A stretch of DNA of 33,913 nucleotides from a virus. Position numbers and translations under genes: made by a program. Positions 1-8,444 of this stretch are shown here, one piece after another (positions within the stretch are counted from its first letter, which is position 1; each line of letters opens with the position of its first letter). The DNA lies in IMG/VR virus record IMGVR_UViG_3300021963_000014, positions 1-33,913 of that record; one strand, given 5' to 3'. The notes beneath the pieces were generated by a model. The model did not search any database. It was not told the origin of the DNA and worked only from the letters and a program-made list of their open reading frames with translations.

Positions 1-127
1 GATACTCATACGTACCAATGTGACCAATATGCATAGACAGACTGTGATCTACATACGTCTGGAATCCACTATCTAAAGCCTTGATGCAGAAATGCACATC
101 TTCGCCAATAATGCCCTTAGAACCCCA
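1..127. repeat. Terminal direct repeat, left copy (contig overlap)
   Basis: Bases 1-127 are identical to 33787-33913. The repeat lies inside one glycosyltransferase reading frame, which is continuous only when the two ends are joined. A length of exactly 127 equals a k-mer size commonly used by short-read assemblers, so this is best read as an assembly overlap of a circular or permuted molecule rather than a biological terminal repeat. Confidence 0.95.
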
Positions 128-634
128 GCCTACGTCATACCAAGGCTTTTTAGTAGCCTCGAATACATCTTTATGTATCATCACTACGCCACCACCTACA
201 GCCGTACAAGGCTCGATACCTTCTTTACCTTTAGAGTCTATTTTATGCCAAGCGTGACTAATAATCTTGCCATTTTCATCTTTATCTAGCTCTAAATTTA
301 ATGCTGTTGGTAACGTAGGCTTGCGTCTAGTTACTGCATTAACTCCACATATCGGTACATTCCTGCTTAACAATATCTCTATCGTATCGCTAGGGAACCG
401 CATATCTGAATCAATGAACAGAATGTAGTCACAACCATCAGCTAACGCAGCCTCAACCAGCTTTTCTCTCTGGTCAAATATCAACGTACCAGCCATTGTG
501 TATAACTTCAGCCCATTTTCTCCAGAACCACAACGAAACTTAGAATCTCGTCCTACCATCTTCGCAAAGTCAAACGCAAAGCCAGTATGAACCTCATCCC
601 TTGCTGGAACGCATACGCCAACTGTTATACCCAT
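1..634 (-). CDS. GT-A fold (family 2-like) glycosyltransferase, cut by contig end
   Basis: This is the N-terminal 211 residues of a 228-residue protein. The last codons lie at the other end of the window (33786 down to 33734), because the contig was opened inside this gene. The N-terminus (ITVGVCVPARDE) is a typical GT2 first strand. A DxD-type metal and sugar-nucleotide motif (ILFIDSDMRFP) lies at about residues 71-81, and GEDVHFC at 177-183 resembles the family's acceptor-side ED motif. It would transfer a sugar from a nucleotide donor; the acceptor is unknown and could be a virion protein or a host glycan. The ATG at 634 overlaps the stop of the preceding gene (TAATG), so the two are translationally coupled. 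Fold assignment is firm; the substrate is not known. Confidence 0.82.
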   Translation of the reverse strand, partial: MGITVGVCVPARDEVHTGFAFDFAKMVGRDSKFRCGSGENGLKLYTMAGTLIFDQREKLVEAALADGCDYILFIDSDMRFPSDTIEILLSRNVPICGVNAVTRRKPTLPTALNLELDKDENGKIISHAWHKIDSKGKEGIEPCTAVGGGVVMIHKDVFEATKKPWYDVGWGSKGIIGEDVHFCIKALDSGFQTYVDHSLSMHIGHIGTYEY

Positions 635-930
635 TAGATGTTACCCCTATAGACTTTCCATTGTGCATTATCGGAATCATTGAGCCACTTAGCAAACGCA
701 GTATCATCAATAATTACAAAACCCCTCATAATCCCTTTCTTATTCAAGTCATCAATGACCGTAAAAGGTATTCGAGCTACGTGATGTAATTCTTTAAGAT
801 TTCCTTGTCTTGCCTTGTCTGCCTCTCTGATATGGTTGTTACTCTCTAATATCTCAGTAACATCCTGTTTAGTCTCGATGATAATGCCGCCATCACCGTC
901 CGCATGTACAACCTGTTTTCTATAGTCCAT
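634..930 (-). CDS. Conserved small phage protein after the major capsid gene
   Basis: A 98-residue soluble protein that begins MDYRKQVVHADGDGG and has no membrane segment. It sits between the capsid gene and the glycosyltransferase/adaptor block. A protein of this size with a near-identical start occurs after the capsid gene in many environmental podoviruses, from memory of the family, but its function is unknown; a minor head or head-completion role is inference from position. The start has a good Shine-Dalgarno (GAGGACTT before ATG), and its stop overlaps the next ATG. Confidence 0.75.
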   Translation of the reverse strand: MDYRKQVVHADGDGGIIIETKQDVTEILESNNHIREADKARQGNLKELHHVARIPFTVIDDLNKKGIMRGFVIIDDTAFAKWLNDSDNAQWKVYRGNI

Positions 931-945
931 AAGTCCTCAAAAGTA

Positions 946-969
946 CCCCTAGAGACGAATCCCTAGGGG
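946..969 (-). terminator. UUCG-loop hairpin after the capsid gene
   Basis: On the minus strand a 10-bp stem (CCCCTAGGGA / TCTCTAGGGG, one G-U pair) closes on a TTCG tetraloop and is followed by a short, imperfect U tract (TACTTTTG). It lies in the 47-base gap between the major capsid gene and the next gene. A leaky terminator or 3' stabilising hairpin after the capsid gene is a known phage device for raising capsid mRNA relative to downstream genes. The weak U tract argues for partial termination only. Confidence 0.7.
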
Positions 970-977
970 CTATTCAA

Positions 978-1940
978 TTACAAGTCCATATTCAAGTCAG
1001 CAACGATACCATGTGCAGCCTCGTTTTTTACCTCTAACGTTACCTCACAAAGCACTTGTGTCTTATCACTATCGCCTGCCTTAGCAAGCTCGTTAGTCAT
1101 AAATGGACGCAGATAAGCTAATGCAGCGTACTCAGGATCAAGGATCAGAGCATCACGTGAACGCATAAAACGGTTAGGAACAACACTCATCGAACCGAAG
1201 TCAGACAGGTAAACGTCAGCAGCACCAACGATAGTAGCTTGATTAACAGAACCACCACCACCAGCATTGACGTTATAACGGTAAGCCGACAGACCTGTGA
1301 AGCTAGATACTTTCTGTTTACCAGTAGCACCAACCATCAGAATCTTAGGAACGCCACCAGAAGCAAATACCTCAGCAACTACAGTTTTCAGCAGAGCCTC
1401 AGTAAATGTACGTGTATTACCGTCTGTACGAGTTGAAGTACCGATAGTAGTTGGATCGCCACCGTTAGTTTGAACTGACGAGTTAGTCTTGATCCATGAC
1501 AGCAACGAACCCATCTTACGAGCAGTAGAGTTAGTTGTGCCAGCCGAACTACCTTGATTACTCAAGAGGATAGTCTCGAGGTCACGCTTTAGCTCCTGTG
1601 ATGCCTTAGCTAATTGATAAGCTTTTTCAGATTTTCTGCCTGCTTTGTTAACTGTGTCCAGAGTGCCAGAGACTTTGATAGTCTTTTGCAGAATCTGTGT
1701 GTAGTTACCCAAGCGAGTAGTTGGTGACAAAGTAGCATCGGAAGCGTCAGCACCCTCAACGGCAGCGTTGTTAGTAGTTGCAGCAGCCAATGAATCCGTC
1801 TGCCATTCGTGACGAACAGCAGTTGCCTTTGTCTTGCCAATACTTGACATGAAGGGCACTTCCGTAGGGCTGATATTATAGATGATGTCGGTCAAATCTT
1901 CACGCTGACCGATTGCGTCATAAGCATTATAAATAGCCAT
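978..1940 (-). CDS. Major capsid protein, SU10-like (DUF5309 type)
   Basis: 320 residues. The N-terminus (MAIYNAYDAIGQREDLTDII, then the YNISPTEVPFMSSI stretch) is the characteristic opening of SU10-type major capsid proteins, which adopt the HK97 fold and build the icosahedral shell. The C-terminal half includes the NRFMRSRDALILDPEYAAL stretch usual in this family. The gene lies directly after a scaffold-like gene and before a hairpin, as expected for the most abundant structural protein. RBS AAAGGATTAAATC precedes the ATG. No maturation protease gene is visible nearby, and there is no obvious N-terminal delta domain to cleave. Confidence 0.92.
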   Translation of the reverse strand: MAIYNAYDAIGQREDLTDIIYNISPTEVPFMSSIGKTKATAVRHEWQTDSLAAATTNNAAVEGADASDATLSPTTRLGNYTQILQKTIKVSGTLDTVNKAGRKSEKAYQLAKASQELKRDLETILLSNQGSSAGTTNSTARKMGSLLSWIKTNSSVQTNGGDPTTIGTSTRTDGNTRTFTEALLKTVVAEVFASGGVPKILMVGATGKQKVSSFTGLSAYRYNVNAGGGGSVNQATIVGAADVYLSDFGSMSVVPNRFMRSRDALILDPEYAALAYLRPFMTNELAKAGDSDKTQVLCEVTLEVKNEAAHGIVADLNMDL

Positions 1941-1951
1941 GATTTAATCCT

Positions 1952-2914
1952 TTATAAAAATCGTTCAAATACGTTAGCTGCATCGCGGATACTTCCGCTT
2001 GATCTAGCTCGCGCCTTAAGTTTCTTTGTTTCTTCAGCATTACTATCTCTAGGTTTGCTTACGCCTGACTTAATCGCTTTAGGAGCCTCGTTCACCTTCT
2101 TGGTGATAGCTGGCTTACTTGCGACTAACTTGTCGTACTGCATAGCCTTATAAAGAGTTAGTACAGCCCGACTATCATAGACAGCCGCTAATTCGTTATC
2201 AGAGAACCCAATCTGCTTACCAAAAGCGCGAATATCATTTCTGATAGCCTCACCCTTAGCAGGATCAGTAAACTCAGGGATATAGCTAGACAATTTCTGC
2301 ATTTCCTCAGCCACTACGGACTGCATCTGCACTTGTCTATCCTGCTCCTGTTGCTGATTGATTCGATGTCTTTCAGCTTGTACAGCAGCTAGTTGCTTAT
2401 CTCTCTGAATCATCTCAGCTACCTTTACAGAGTATCCAATAGGATCAGTCTCTTTCAGGTACTCAAGATTTTCCTCTTGCTGTTGAGGAACAAGCATTTG
2501 CTCAATCATCTCTAATCGTTGCGCATACGTATCACGCATCTGCTTAGCTTCTTGAACAGCTTGACGCTCTGCCTCTACGGCTTTGCGCTCCTCAGCTACT
2601 GCTTGCGATTTCTTGGTGTAATCCGTGCCAAGTTGATAAGACTTGATAAGCTCATTAAGCGTTACCTCACGTTCTTCACCGGCTGCTTTCACCAGATACG
2701 TGGGCTGCTCTTGCTCCTCACCGTCATCATCTTGTTCTACCTCAGACTCATACTCGTCTGATTCGGCATCGCTTTCGTTAGCTTCTGAAGCGGATTCTGG
2801 TTGTTCCTTGTCGGAGCCATCTTCCCGATCCATCATGCTCAAGAAAGCGTTAGCTGCACCTTCTACCGTTAACTCACCACTACCTTCCGGTGTCGTGTTC
2901 TGAGTATCGCTCAT
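1952..2914 (-). CDS. Capsid assembly scaffolding protein (probable)
   Basis: 320 residues. A strongly acidic, low-complexity N-terminal third (runs of D/E/S up to about residue 70) is followed by a long Q/E/R-rich helical region predicted to form coiled coil (about residues 95-200), and then a basic C-terminal tail. This charge pattern and the place between portal and major capsid genes match podovirus scaffolding proteins, which fill the procapsid and leave before DNA packaging. The C-terminal basic segment would be the capsid-binding part, by analogy with P22. Assignment rests on composition and synteny rather than a sharp motif. Confidence 0.78.
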   Translation of the reverse strand: MSDTQNTTPEGSGELTVEGAANAFLSMMDREDGSDKEQPESASEANESDAESDEYESEVEQDDDGEEQEQPTYLVKAAGEEREVTLNELIKSYQLGTDYTKKSQAVAEERKAVEAERQAVQEAKQMRDTYAQRLEMIEQMLVPQQQEENLEYLKETDPIGYSVKVAEMIQRDKQLAAVQAERHRINQQQEQDRQVQMQSVVAEEMQKLSSYIPEFTDPAKGEAIRNDIRAFGKQIGFSDNELAAVYDSRAVLTLYKAMQYDKLVASKPAITKKVNEAPKAIKSGVSKPRDSNAEETKKLKARARSSGSIRDAANVFERFL

Positions 2915-2954
2915 TTATGTTTCCTTAATTATATCGCCAACCGGACGATTCGGA

Positions 2955-3185
2955 CTACAAAATCTTTAACTTTTTTTGATCTATAATTTTCTGGTCTACT
3001 AACCCTTGAATGTAATTATCGATAGACTCTAGGACTCTAAGACGTATATACGCTTCTTCACGTACCTCTACATCGGAATAATCGCTATTTAAGAACTTAG
3101 CTATCTCCATACCTCTGAGTTCTTCCATCATCTCAATAAAGTAATCGTCTCTTAGTAAGTTATTAGCCCAATCTGATTTCTTCAT
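2955..3185 (-). CDS. Small hypothetical protein between portal and scaffold
   Basis: 76 residues, charged and helical, with no cysteines, membrane segments or recognised motif (begins MKKSDWANNLLRDDY, ends in a lysine-rich tail). Its ATG overlaps the portal stop codon (ATGA), so it is translated by coupling to the portal. A similar small gene is often found at this place in SU10-capsid phages; a head assembly role is only an inference from position. Confidence 0.65.
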   Translation of the reverse strand: MKKSDWANNLLRDDYFIEMMEELRGMEIAKFLNSDYSDVEVREEAYIRLRVLESIDNYIQGLVDQKIIDQKKLKIL

Positions 3186-5284
3186 TGCATAGCCTTAGTC
3201 AGAGAGCCTAGTTCACGTAAAGCCTTAAGTGTTAACTCAGCTTGCTTGTTCTTTGTATCCTCGTCAGCCAAGTCCATAGCCAGTATAGTCTGTAATTGCT
3301 TAACTGCTAACTCAGCTTCTCTGATACGTAGATCATTAGCATCGTTCTGGTTCTTCATTTGAAGCTCTATGCCCTTGCTCGTATATTCGGCTTCGAGTGA
3401 CTGCTTCTGCAATTCAAGTTTAGCCGCATCGATTTGAGCTTTTGCCTGAATCTTTTCTGTTTCCACCTTTGCCAGCATCGCAGCAATCTCTGCTTGGGCA
3501 TCCGGCGTAGGAGGCTGCGGTTGAGAAAGTGCAGCATTTTGCTCTGGCGTAATTTCATTCATAAACTCGTTAGCATCTTTGAAACCTGCTGACTCAATGA
3601 ACTTAGCTAGTGTATTGCGGTACTGAGCCACAGATACCAATGGATTAGATGGACCATACTGCTGGATGATCTGCTCTTGTTTCGCTAGAACCATCTGCAA
3701 CATAGCTAACTTCTGATCTCTATCACCTGAGCCTAAACCAACATTAACGCTAATATCGTACTCATTTGCCCATGTTCTAGGATCAAATGTCACGTACTTA
3801 CCACGCATACGAACGATACGAGGCTTGTCCTGATACTTGCCTAGTAAGTGCAAGATGCCTCTAAACAGACTCTTTACGCCTGTCTCAGCAAAGATACGAG
3901 CGATTAACTCTAGCTTTCCGCTATTAGACTTCATCATCGCAGCCACAGCAGTAGCCGTAACATTGCTCAGAATGTCTGGATCAAGTCCTTGCTGTGCATC
4001 GCTAACGCCTGTACGTTTAGCCTGAACTGCATCCAAGTATTCCAGCATTGGCATGGCTTGACCGAATGTACTCTGAACCGTTAACGGAACCAGAGCATTA
4101 GGATTCTTTATGCGGATAATTCCCCCCGGAGTTGCATTAAGGAGATCGTCCATGTTGACTTGTCCGTCGACTGCACCTACTCGATTGTTGTTAGTTAGAT
4201 ACAGATTGTCTAAGCTCTGACGTGTAATCGTGGACTTCTGTAGCTGAATATCCATCGTCCGATCTGCTAGAGATTGACCGAAGAACTTATGCGGTACAGG
4301 TATAGGGCAGATAGAGTGGAATGGAACATAGTCTGTCTCCTCATCTTCCAATATCTCAGAGCCGCAATAGACAATGCGTCTCAACTCAGCAATACCGTCA
4401 TCATCTTCATCAATACGTATATAGCACTCGTATACCTCTAGCACCTGCATAGAGAAGTCTAGAGACGTATTCTGGTCTGGCTGTTCACCATTAGGAAAAC
4501 GAGCAATACGCTCTGCATTGAACTCAAGATCATTATAAGTTGGCAGATCGTCAACTACATCCTGATCGTAGCCAATAGCAATTAACTCTGAACGAGTCAT
4601 CAAGCGACGATGAGCTACGAAACTAGCTTGGTCAATAGTCTTAGCTGACTTGCTGATAAGGAATTCTTCAGGAGGCACATTCTCAATACGCACCTGACCT
4701 GTCTCTTTAATGCGCTGTACCTGAACTTCAAACTTAGGAATCTGTATGACATTGCCCATCATGTCCGACATTTCCGTATATTCTATTTTCTGTTTGGTAA
4801 CTTTTAGAGTCTGGTCTGATAGCAATAGAGCTAATTCATCCTCTGACAGATTTTGGTATTCTTCCTTCGTTACGTCTGTAGACTGATCCCAGTATGACTT
4901 AACTACGCCTACCTTTTGCAGCAGGGCATCTTTAAACCAGTTGTGGAGAACAAGCATTCCATCATTGTCACGATAGAAAGCCCAATTACAGTAGTCGGTA
5001 GCCTGTCTAGCTGACTCTTCGTCTTTCGGACCACGAGGCTCAAAGAAAACAATGTCCTCTGTTGTGCAGAAGCAACGTATTAGCTGCGGCAATGCGCCAT
5101 CAATTGCTTCGGCTACTTCTCCAGTTACGATCTGGGAGCGACCTTCCTGCTCGTTACCGTAAGGATACCTTAAATAATATTCTAAGGCTCTCTTACGATC
5201 TTCGGTAGTCTCGGTATCAAGATAACCAATACTGTTATCTATTTCGTTCTCGATAATACCTTTTACTTTGCCTTCATCCATCAT
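3182..5284 (-). CDS. Portal protein (P22/PRD1-type portal superfamily)
   Basis: 700 residues, the length expected of large podovirus portals. The protein forms the dodecameric ring at the unique capsid vertex through which DNA is packaged and ejected. The N-terminal half carries the wing/clip segments seen in this family (GRSQIVTGEVAEAIDGALPQ, residues near 48-68; the HNWFKDALLQKVGVVKSYWD stretch near 115-135). The C-terminal 130 residues are a long Q/E/A/K-rich helix, the barrel-like region. It follows TerL after 27 bases and is coupled to the next gene by an ATGA overlap. Two ATGs stand side by side at the start; either may be used. Confidence 0.93.
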   Translation of the reverse strand: MMDEGKVKGIIENEIDNSIGYLDTETTEDRKRALEYYLRYPYGNEQEGRSQIVTGEVAEAIDGALPQLIRCFCTTEDIVFFEPRGPKDEESARQATDYCNWAFYRDNDGMLVLHNWFKDALLQKVGVVKSYWDQSTDVTKEEYQNLSEDELALLLSDQTLKVTKQKIEYTEMSDMMGNVIQIPKFEVQVQRIKETGQVRIENVPPEEFLISKSAKTIDQASFVAHRRLMTRSELIAIGYDQDVVDDLPTYNDLEFNAERIARFPNGEQPDQNTSLDFSMQVLEVYECYIRIDEDDDGIAELRRIVYCGSEILEDEETDYVPFHSICPIPVPHKFFGQSLADRTMDIQLQKSTITRQSLDNLYLTNNNRVGAVDGQVNMDDLLNATPGGIIRIKNPNALVPLTVQSTFGQAMPMLEYLDAVQAKRTGVSDAQQGLDPDILSNVTATAVAAMMKSNSGKLELIARIFAETGVKSLFRGILHLLGKYQDKPRIVRMRGKYVTFDPRTWANEYDISVNVGLGSGDRDQKLAMLQMVLAKQEQIIQQYGPSNPLVSVAQYRNTLAKFIESAGFKDANEFMNEITPEQNAALSQPQPPTPDAQAEIAAMLAKVETEKIQAKAQIDAAKLELQKQSLEAEYTSKGIELQMKNQNDANDLRIREAELAVKQLQTILAMDLADEDTKNKQAELTLKALRELGSLTKAMQ

Positions 5285-5310
5285 AATGCGTTCCTCTTAG
5301 GATTTTCGCA

Positions 5311-5341
5311 ATTATACAATCCATTTAGTGTTAATGGGCAA
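5311..5341 (-). promoter_or_regulatory. Possible sigma70-type promoter ahead of the portal gene
   Basis: On the minus strand a perfect -10 hexamer (TATAAT, 5316-5311) overlaps the TerL stop codon. A 4/6 match to the -35 box (TTGCCC, 5341-5336) lies 19 bases upstream, slightly longer than ideal. Initiation near 5304 would give a leader of about 20 bases before the portal start. This could boost the head genes late in infection. A chance occurrence in AT-rich sequence is possible. Confidence 0.35.
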
Positions 5342-6586
5342 ATCTGACTGCCATGAACTATCGTCTTGGTCAAGGCTTATCGAAAGGTAGCGGAAGGAAT
5401 CTGCTGCATGACTGCTCCAGTCGTGTAGCGGCTTGTCGTAGAACACTTGCTGTCTCTCGTTATATTCCCTGCGATAGTTCCTTAAAGCATCTAGACCTTG
5501 CTTAGTCTTATGATCGAACCAGCATTGCGGTAATAGCCTTCTAACGGCTTGTATACCGTCTGCAACCGACAATCTAGGAGCCACAGTTATATCCAGTCCA
5601 GCTTCCTGTAGAACCTCTTTACGGCTCTTTCCTGTGCCTAATTCCCTTACTTCAACATCGTGCGGTAAGAACTGCGTGAAACCTTCGTACTTGTTCTCTT
5701 TAAGCCAGGATACATACCAGTCCAGACCGACACCGTGGTTTTCCGTGTAATCAATAAGTCGTACTTCTTTTCCAACCACCTGAGCAACCCACAGACTAGT
5801 AGAATCACTAATCCCCAAATCCCAAGCAACATAAGACTTGCACAGATCATCGCGCTCAATAGTCGTGACTCGGTTCTTTTCCTCAAGATTATTGATAATC
5901 TGCCCATAATATGAACCTTCTACGGCTGCATCAAAAGAGCACTCAAACTCTTGGTTGTACTTATCATCGCCCATTTCCTTACGAGCGTCTCTGAGTTCTT
6001 TCTCAGCTAGTATCTTCGTATCACTAGCCTTGAACTCTAATAGCTTCCAACCTTCAGCAGTCTTAGCCCTATCTCTGAACTCTGCGAAATGGTTGCGTCC
6101 TTTGGGAGTTCCAATAAACAGACACCAAGTAGGAGCCTCGTCAGTGTTTCTATCAGCTAGTGCTGGACGTATAACCTCATTCCATATCTTAGGATTCTGG
6201 TCGCCTATCTCGTCAAGGATAACGCCATCAAAATACTGCCCGCGCAAGCTATCAGCATTATCAGAGCCGTAAAGACTAATGCGCCTACCCCAAAAGTCAA
6301 CCCTAAGCTCTGAGATATTAGCAACAGCACCAAGGGGACGAGTAAATTCCAGCAGGTAATCCCAAGCCACACGTTTGGACTGTGCGTAAGTCGGAGCAAT
6401 ATAGGCAAATCTTGGGTTTGGTTTATTGCACTCAATGGCAGCCTTGATTAGATGGTTAATAGCACTGACAGTTTTTCCCATTCTTCGATGGGCAACTACA
6501 ACTGTAAACCTATGGTTATCTACTGCCTCGTGAATAGCTACCTGCTGCTCACGTGGTCTATAACAAATCTCGATTACTTCTGCCAT
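5312..6586 (-). CDS. terL: Terminase large subunit (packaging ATPase and nuclease)
   Basis: 424 residues with the two expected domains. The N-terminal ATPase has an adenine-binding REQQ motif (12-15), a Walker A variant (AHRRMGKT, 32-39) and Walker B with catalytic glutamate (VILDE, 122-126). The C-terminal RNase H-like nuclease starts at YVAWDLGISD (252-261, metal-binding Asp256) and ends with the HDWSSHAADSFRY signature near 390. It pumps DNA into the prohead through the portal and cuts the concatemer. It overlaps the small subunit by 13 bases. All key residues are present, so it should be active. Confidence 0.96.
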   Translation of the reverse strand: MAEVIEICYRPREQQVAIHEAVDNHRFTVVVAHRRMGKTVSAINHLIKAAIECNKPNPRFAYIAPTYAQSKRVAWDYLLEFTRPLGAVANISELRVDFWGRRISLYGSDNADSLRGQYFDGVILDEIGDQNPKIWNEVIRPALADRNTDEAPTWCLFIGTPKGRNHFAEFRDRAKTAEGWKLLEFKASDTKILAEKELRDARKEMGDDKYNQEFECSFDAAVEGSYYGQIINNLEEKNRVTTIERDDLCKSYVAWDLGISDSTSLWVAQVVGKEVRLIDYTENHGVGLDWYVSWLKENKYEGFTQFLPHDVEVRELGTGKSRKEVLQEAGLDITVAPRLSVADGIQAVRRLLPQCWFDHKTKQGLDALRNYRREYNERQQVFYDKPLHDWSSHAADSFRYLSISLDQDDSSWQSDLPINTKWIV

Positions 6587-6897
6587 GTAACCACGTGCTG
6601 TTGTGGAGCACCGTCCATACCTGTCACCTCAGTCCTAGCCAGCTTAGGTATATGGTATTCACTCATTTTTAGCATAATATCTAATGCTTTATGTGGATCA
6701 GGCTTTAATCCTAAGACTTCATCACCCTCAGCAACCCTTTGAAGCCATCTCTCCATAAAAGGAACATTGCGCTCCAATAGAGTAGCTATAGCATTTCTTA
6801 CTACTACAGTTGACTTGTTAGGAGTTCCCTTAGTCCTTCCGGGACCAGCTAATCCTTCTCCGATTCTTGGTGTTTCTTTAACTTCGTTTGTTTCCAT
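6574..6897 (-). CDS. Probable terminase small subunit (DUF5681-like)
   Basis: 107 residues. The N-terminal GPGRTKGTPNKSTVVVRNAI segment is the typical basic opening of DUF5681/terminase small subunit-like proteins, which recognise packaging sites and recruit the large subunit. The rest is helical. It overlaps terL by 13 bases and has an AGAGGA ribosome binding site about 10 bases before the ATG. The role is inferred from the basic motif plus synteny; no complete helix-turn-helix is obvious by eye. Confidence 0.7.
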   Translation of the reverse strand: METNEVKETPRIGEGLAGPGRTKGTPNKSTVVVRNAIATLLERNVPFMERWLQRVAEGDEVLGLKPDPHKALDIMLKMSEYHIPKLARTEVTGMDGAPQQHVVTWQK

Positions 6898-6923
6898 TTT
6901 TGCATTATCCTCTGGATGTCATG

Positions 6924-7733
6924 CTATTCGTTATACCCAAACTCATAAGGGTATCCTTCTGATGATAAAGTCTTTGCTTTTACTTTTTTAGCAACAATTT
7001 CATATTCGCCATTTAATGCACTTTCTCCATGATCTTGAGCATATCTTTTGCTTGTTGTTACCCAATCACCACTATTTATATTTTTTACGCCTTTAGGAAC
7101 TGCACGATATATAGTTATTTCAGCATCTGGCTTTCCTTTTGCTCTATACGCAGCAGAAAACCATTGAGAGTCTATTTCTGGATTACCAATCCCATATAAC
7201 CTAGTTCCTTTAGATGAATAAACATCCATTGGCATTATTCCACCTAAATTATCTATAGTAGCTCCGTAAACATTTGCATTAGGAGCAGTATGGCTTCCAC
7301 GATATTCTAATAATCCTTCTGCGGCTTGTTTAGCTGGCTCAATTGGCTTAACGGATTGCAGCAATCCTGTCCTAGCTGCATATTGCTCTGCCATATTCCC
7401 AAGCTCAGGAGCCAAGTATCTGCCAGTAGCAACAGCACCTTTAGCTGCCAATCTTGCAGCAGCAGGAGCCATAGGAAGCAAATTACCTACAGTTTCCTTA
7501 GCCTCTGGACGCAACTGTGTAGCCATGCCAGTACCAAGTACATTCGGCATACCATAGGCAGTATTCTCAAGCGTCTTTACCGCAGATGGGATTCCAAGCA
7601 GATTAGTTAATGCACGAACTGGATCATTCTCATATCCAAACGGCTTACTTGCTGTTTCGTTTATATAATTAAGCAGACCAGCACCGTAATAGGCTGGGTA
7701 ATTAGATACTGGTGTTTGGCGTATGTCAGCCAT
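6924..7733 (-). CDS. ADP-ribosyltransferase-like protein with A/G/P-rich N-terminal half
   Basis: 269 residues. The N-terminal half (about 1-135) is hydrophobic-helical and Ala/Gly/Pro-rich, as in large phage virion proteins. The C-terminal 120 residues look like an ADP-ribosyltransferase fold of the R-S-E type: ITIYRAVPKG (Arg210), GDWVTTSKRYAQDHG (Ser228 in the STS-like strand) and a terminal EFGYNE (Glu264). ART domains of this kind occur in phage polyvalent and injected proteins, where they modify host targets with NAD. The start overlaps the glycosyltransferase stop by 8 bases. Placement right before the terminase genes suggests co-packaging or expression with head genes, which is inference. 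The catalytic glutamate context is unusual (single E before FGY), so activity needs proof. Confidence 0.62.
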   Translation of the reverse strand: MADIRQTPVSNYPAYYGAGLLNYINETASKPFGYENDPVRALTNLLGIPSAVKTLENTAYGMPNVLGTGMATQLRPEAKETVGNLLPMAPAAARLAAKGAVATGRYLAPELGNMAEQYAARTGLLQSVKPIEPAKQAAEGLLEYRGSHTAPNANVYGATIDNLGGIMPMDVYSSKGTRLYGIGNPEIDSQWFSAAYRAKGKPDAEITIYRAVPKGVKNINSGDWVTTSKRYAQDHGESALNGEYEIVAKKVKAKTLSSEGYPYEFGYNE

Positions 7734-8436
7734 AAATTGCCTCGTACATATCTGGTCTGTTAGTCTTTATCCACTCTCTTGGTTCTTCATGGCACTTAGC
7801 AAAGTCTGTTCCAACTGTCTGCGATCCTGCATGATGAACGTATCCACGACTAACAAAGTGCTGATAACCAGCTTTGTTTAAGTCATGGCATATTATATTG
7901 TCTGAATACCAATTAGTGCTAGGGAATTGTGCTACACCCCATGCCCTCCTATTTATAGCCGCAAATATGGGAGCAATAACATCAACCATCTTTATATGGT
8001 TCTCGCTATTCCAACGCAGCCCGACAATAGTATCTTCGTCTACTGGTACTCTTATATTCTGATCTGGTAATACGTAATCTGATCGTGCACCTAAGAATCC
8101 AACCTTAAATGACTTGCTGACGTGTTTATAATCCGCTTGCATCTTTTCAATAGTATCGGGAGCCAATACTACATCGTCATTCGCAATGATTAGTGAATCG
8201 TAATGCCCTGTAGAGAAGGCATAAGAGACAATTGCATTATACGCATCTCCGAAATTGGTAGCAGTATTTGGTCTGAATATGACTCTATCGTTGCCAAGTC
8301 TCTTTCTAACTTCTCCCCACAACTCCAAACTATTTGCACTAATGTAAACTGGCAATTCTCTTGCATATTGATTAATGCTCTCCAATAGTACGTGGATGCT
8401 TGGACTACCTACCGTGGCTATTACGATTGCTTGCAA
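7726..8436 (-). CDS. Glycosyltransferase family 2-like, TTG start
   Basis: 236 residues with the GT-A fold hallmarks: an N-terminal strand (QAIVIATVGSPS), an acidic metal-binding triplet at the end of the second sheet (LIIANDDVVL, NDD at 86-88) and a downstream acceptor region (PIFAAINRRAWG, SDNIICHDLNKAG). The start is TTG at 8436, chosen because an AGGAG box sits five bases upstream and no in-frame ATG fits. It is cotranscribed with the methyltransferase upstream and the ART-like gene downstream. It probably adds a sugar to a phage or host surface component; the donor and acceptor cannot be read from sequence. Confidence 0.78.
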   Translation of the reverse strand: MQAIVIATVGSPSIHVLLESINQYARELPVYISANSLELWGEVRKRLGNDRVIFRPNTATNFGDAYNAIVSYAFSTGHYDSLIIANDDVVLAPDTIEKMQADYKHVSKSFKVGFLGARSDYVLPDQNIRVPVDEDTIVGLRWNSENHIKMVDVIAPIFAAINRRAWGVAQFPSTNWYSDNIICHDLNKAGYQHFVSRGYVHHAGSQTVGTDFAKCHEEPREWIKTNRPDMYEAIYG

Positions 8437-8444
8437 GGAAGCTC

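Noticed and set aside
1-127. True direct terminal repeat as in T7-like phages
   Set aside because: It lies inside a glycosyltransferase frame and equals a standard assembly k-mer length; no noncoding end region or promoter-like content is present.
2928-2933. TATAAT on the minus strand before the scaffold gene
   Set aside because: It is too close to the ribosome binding site and has no -35 match 16-18 bases upstream.
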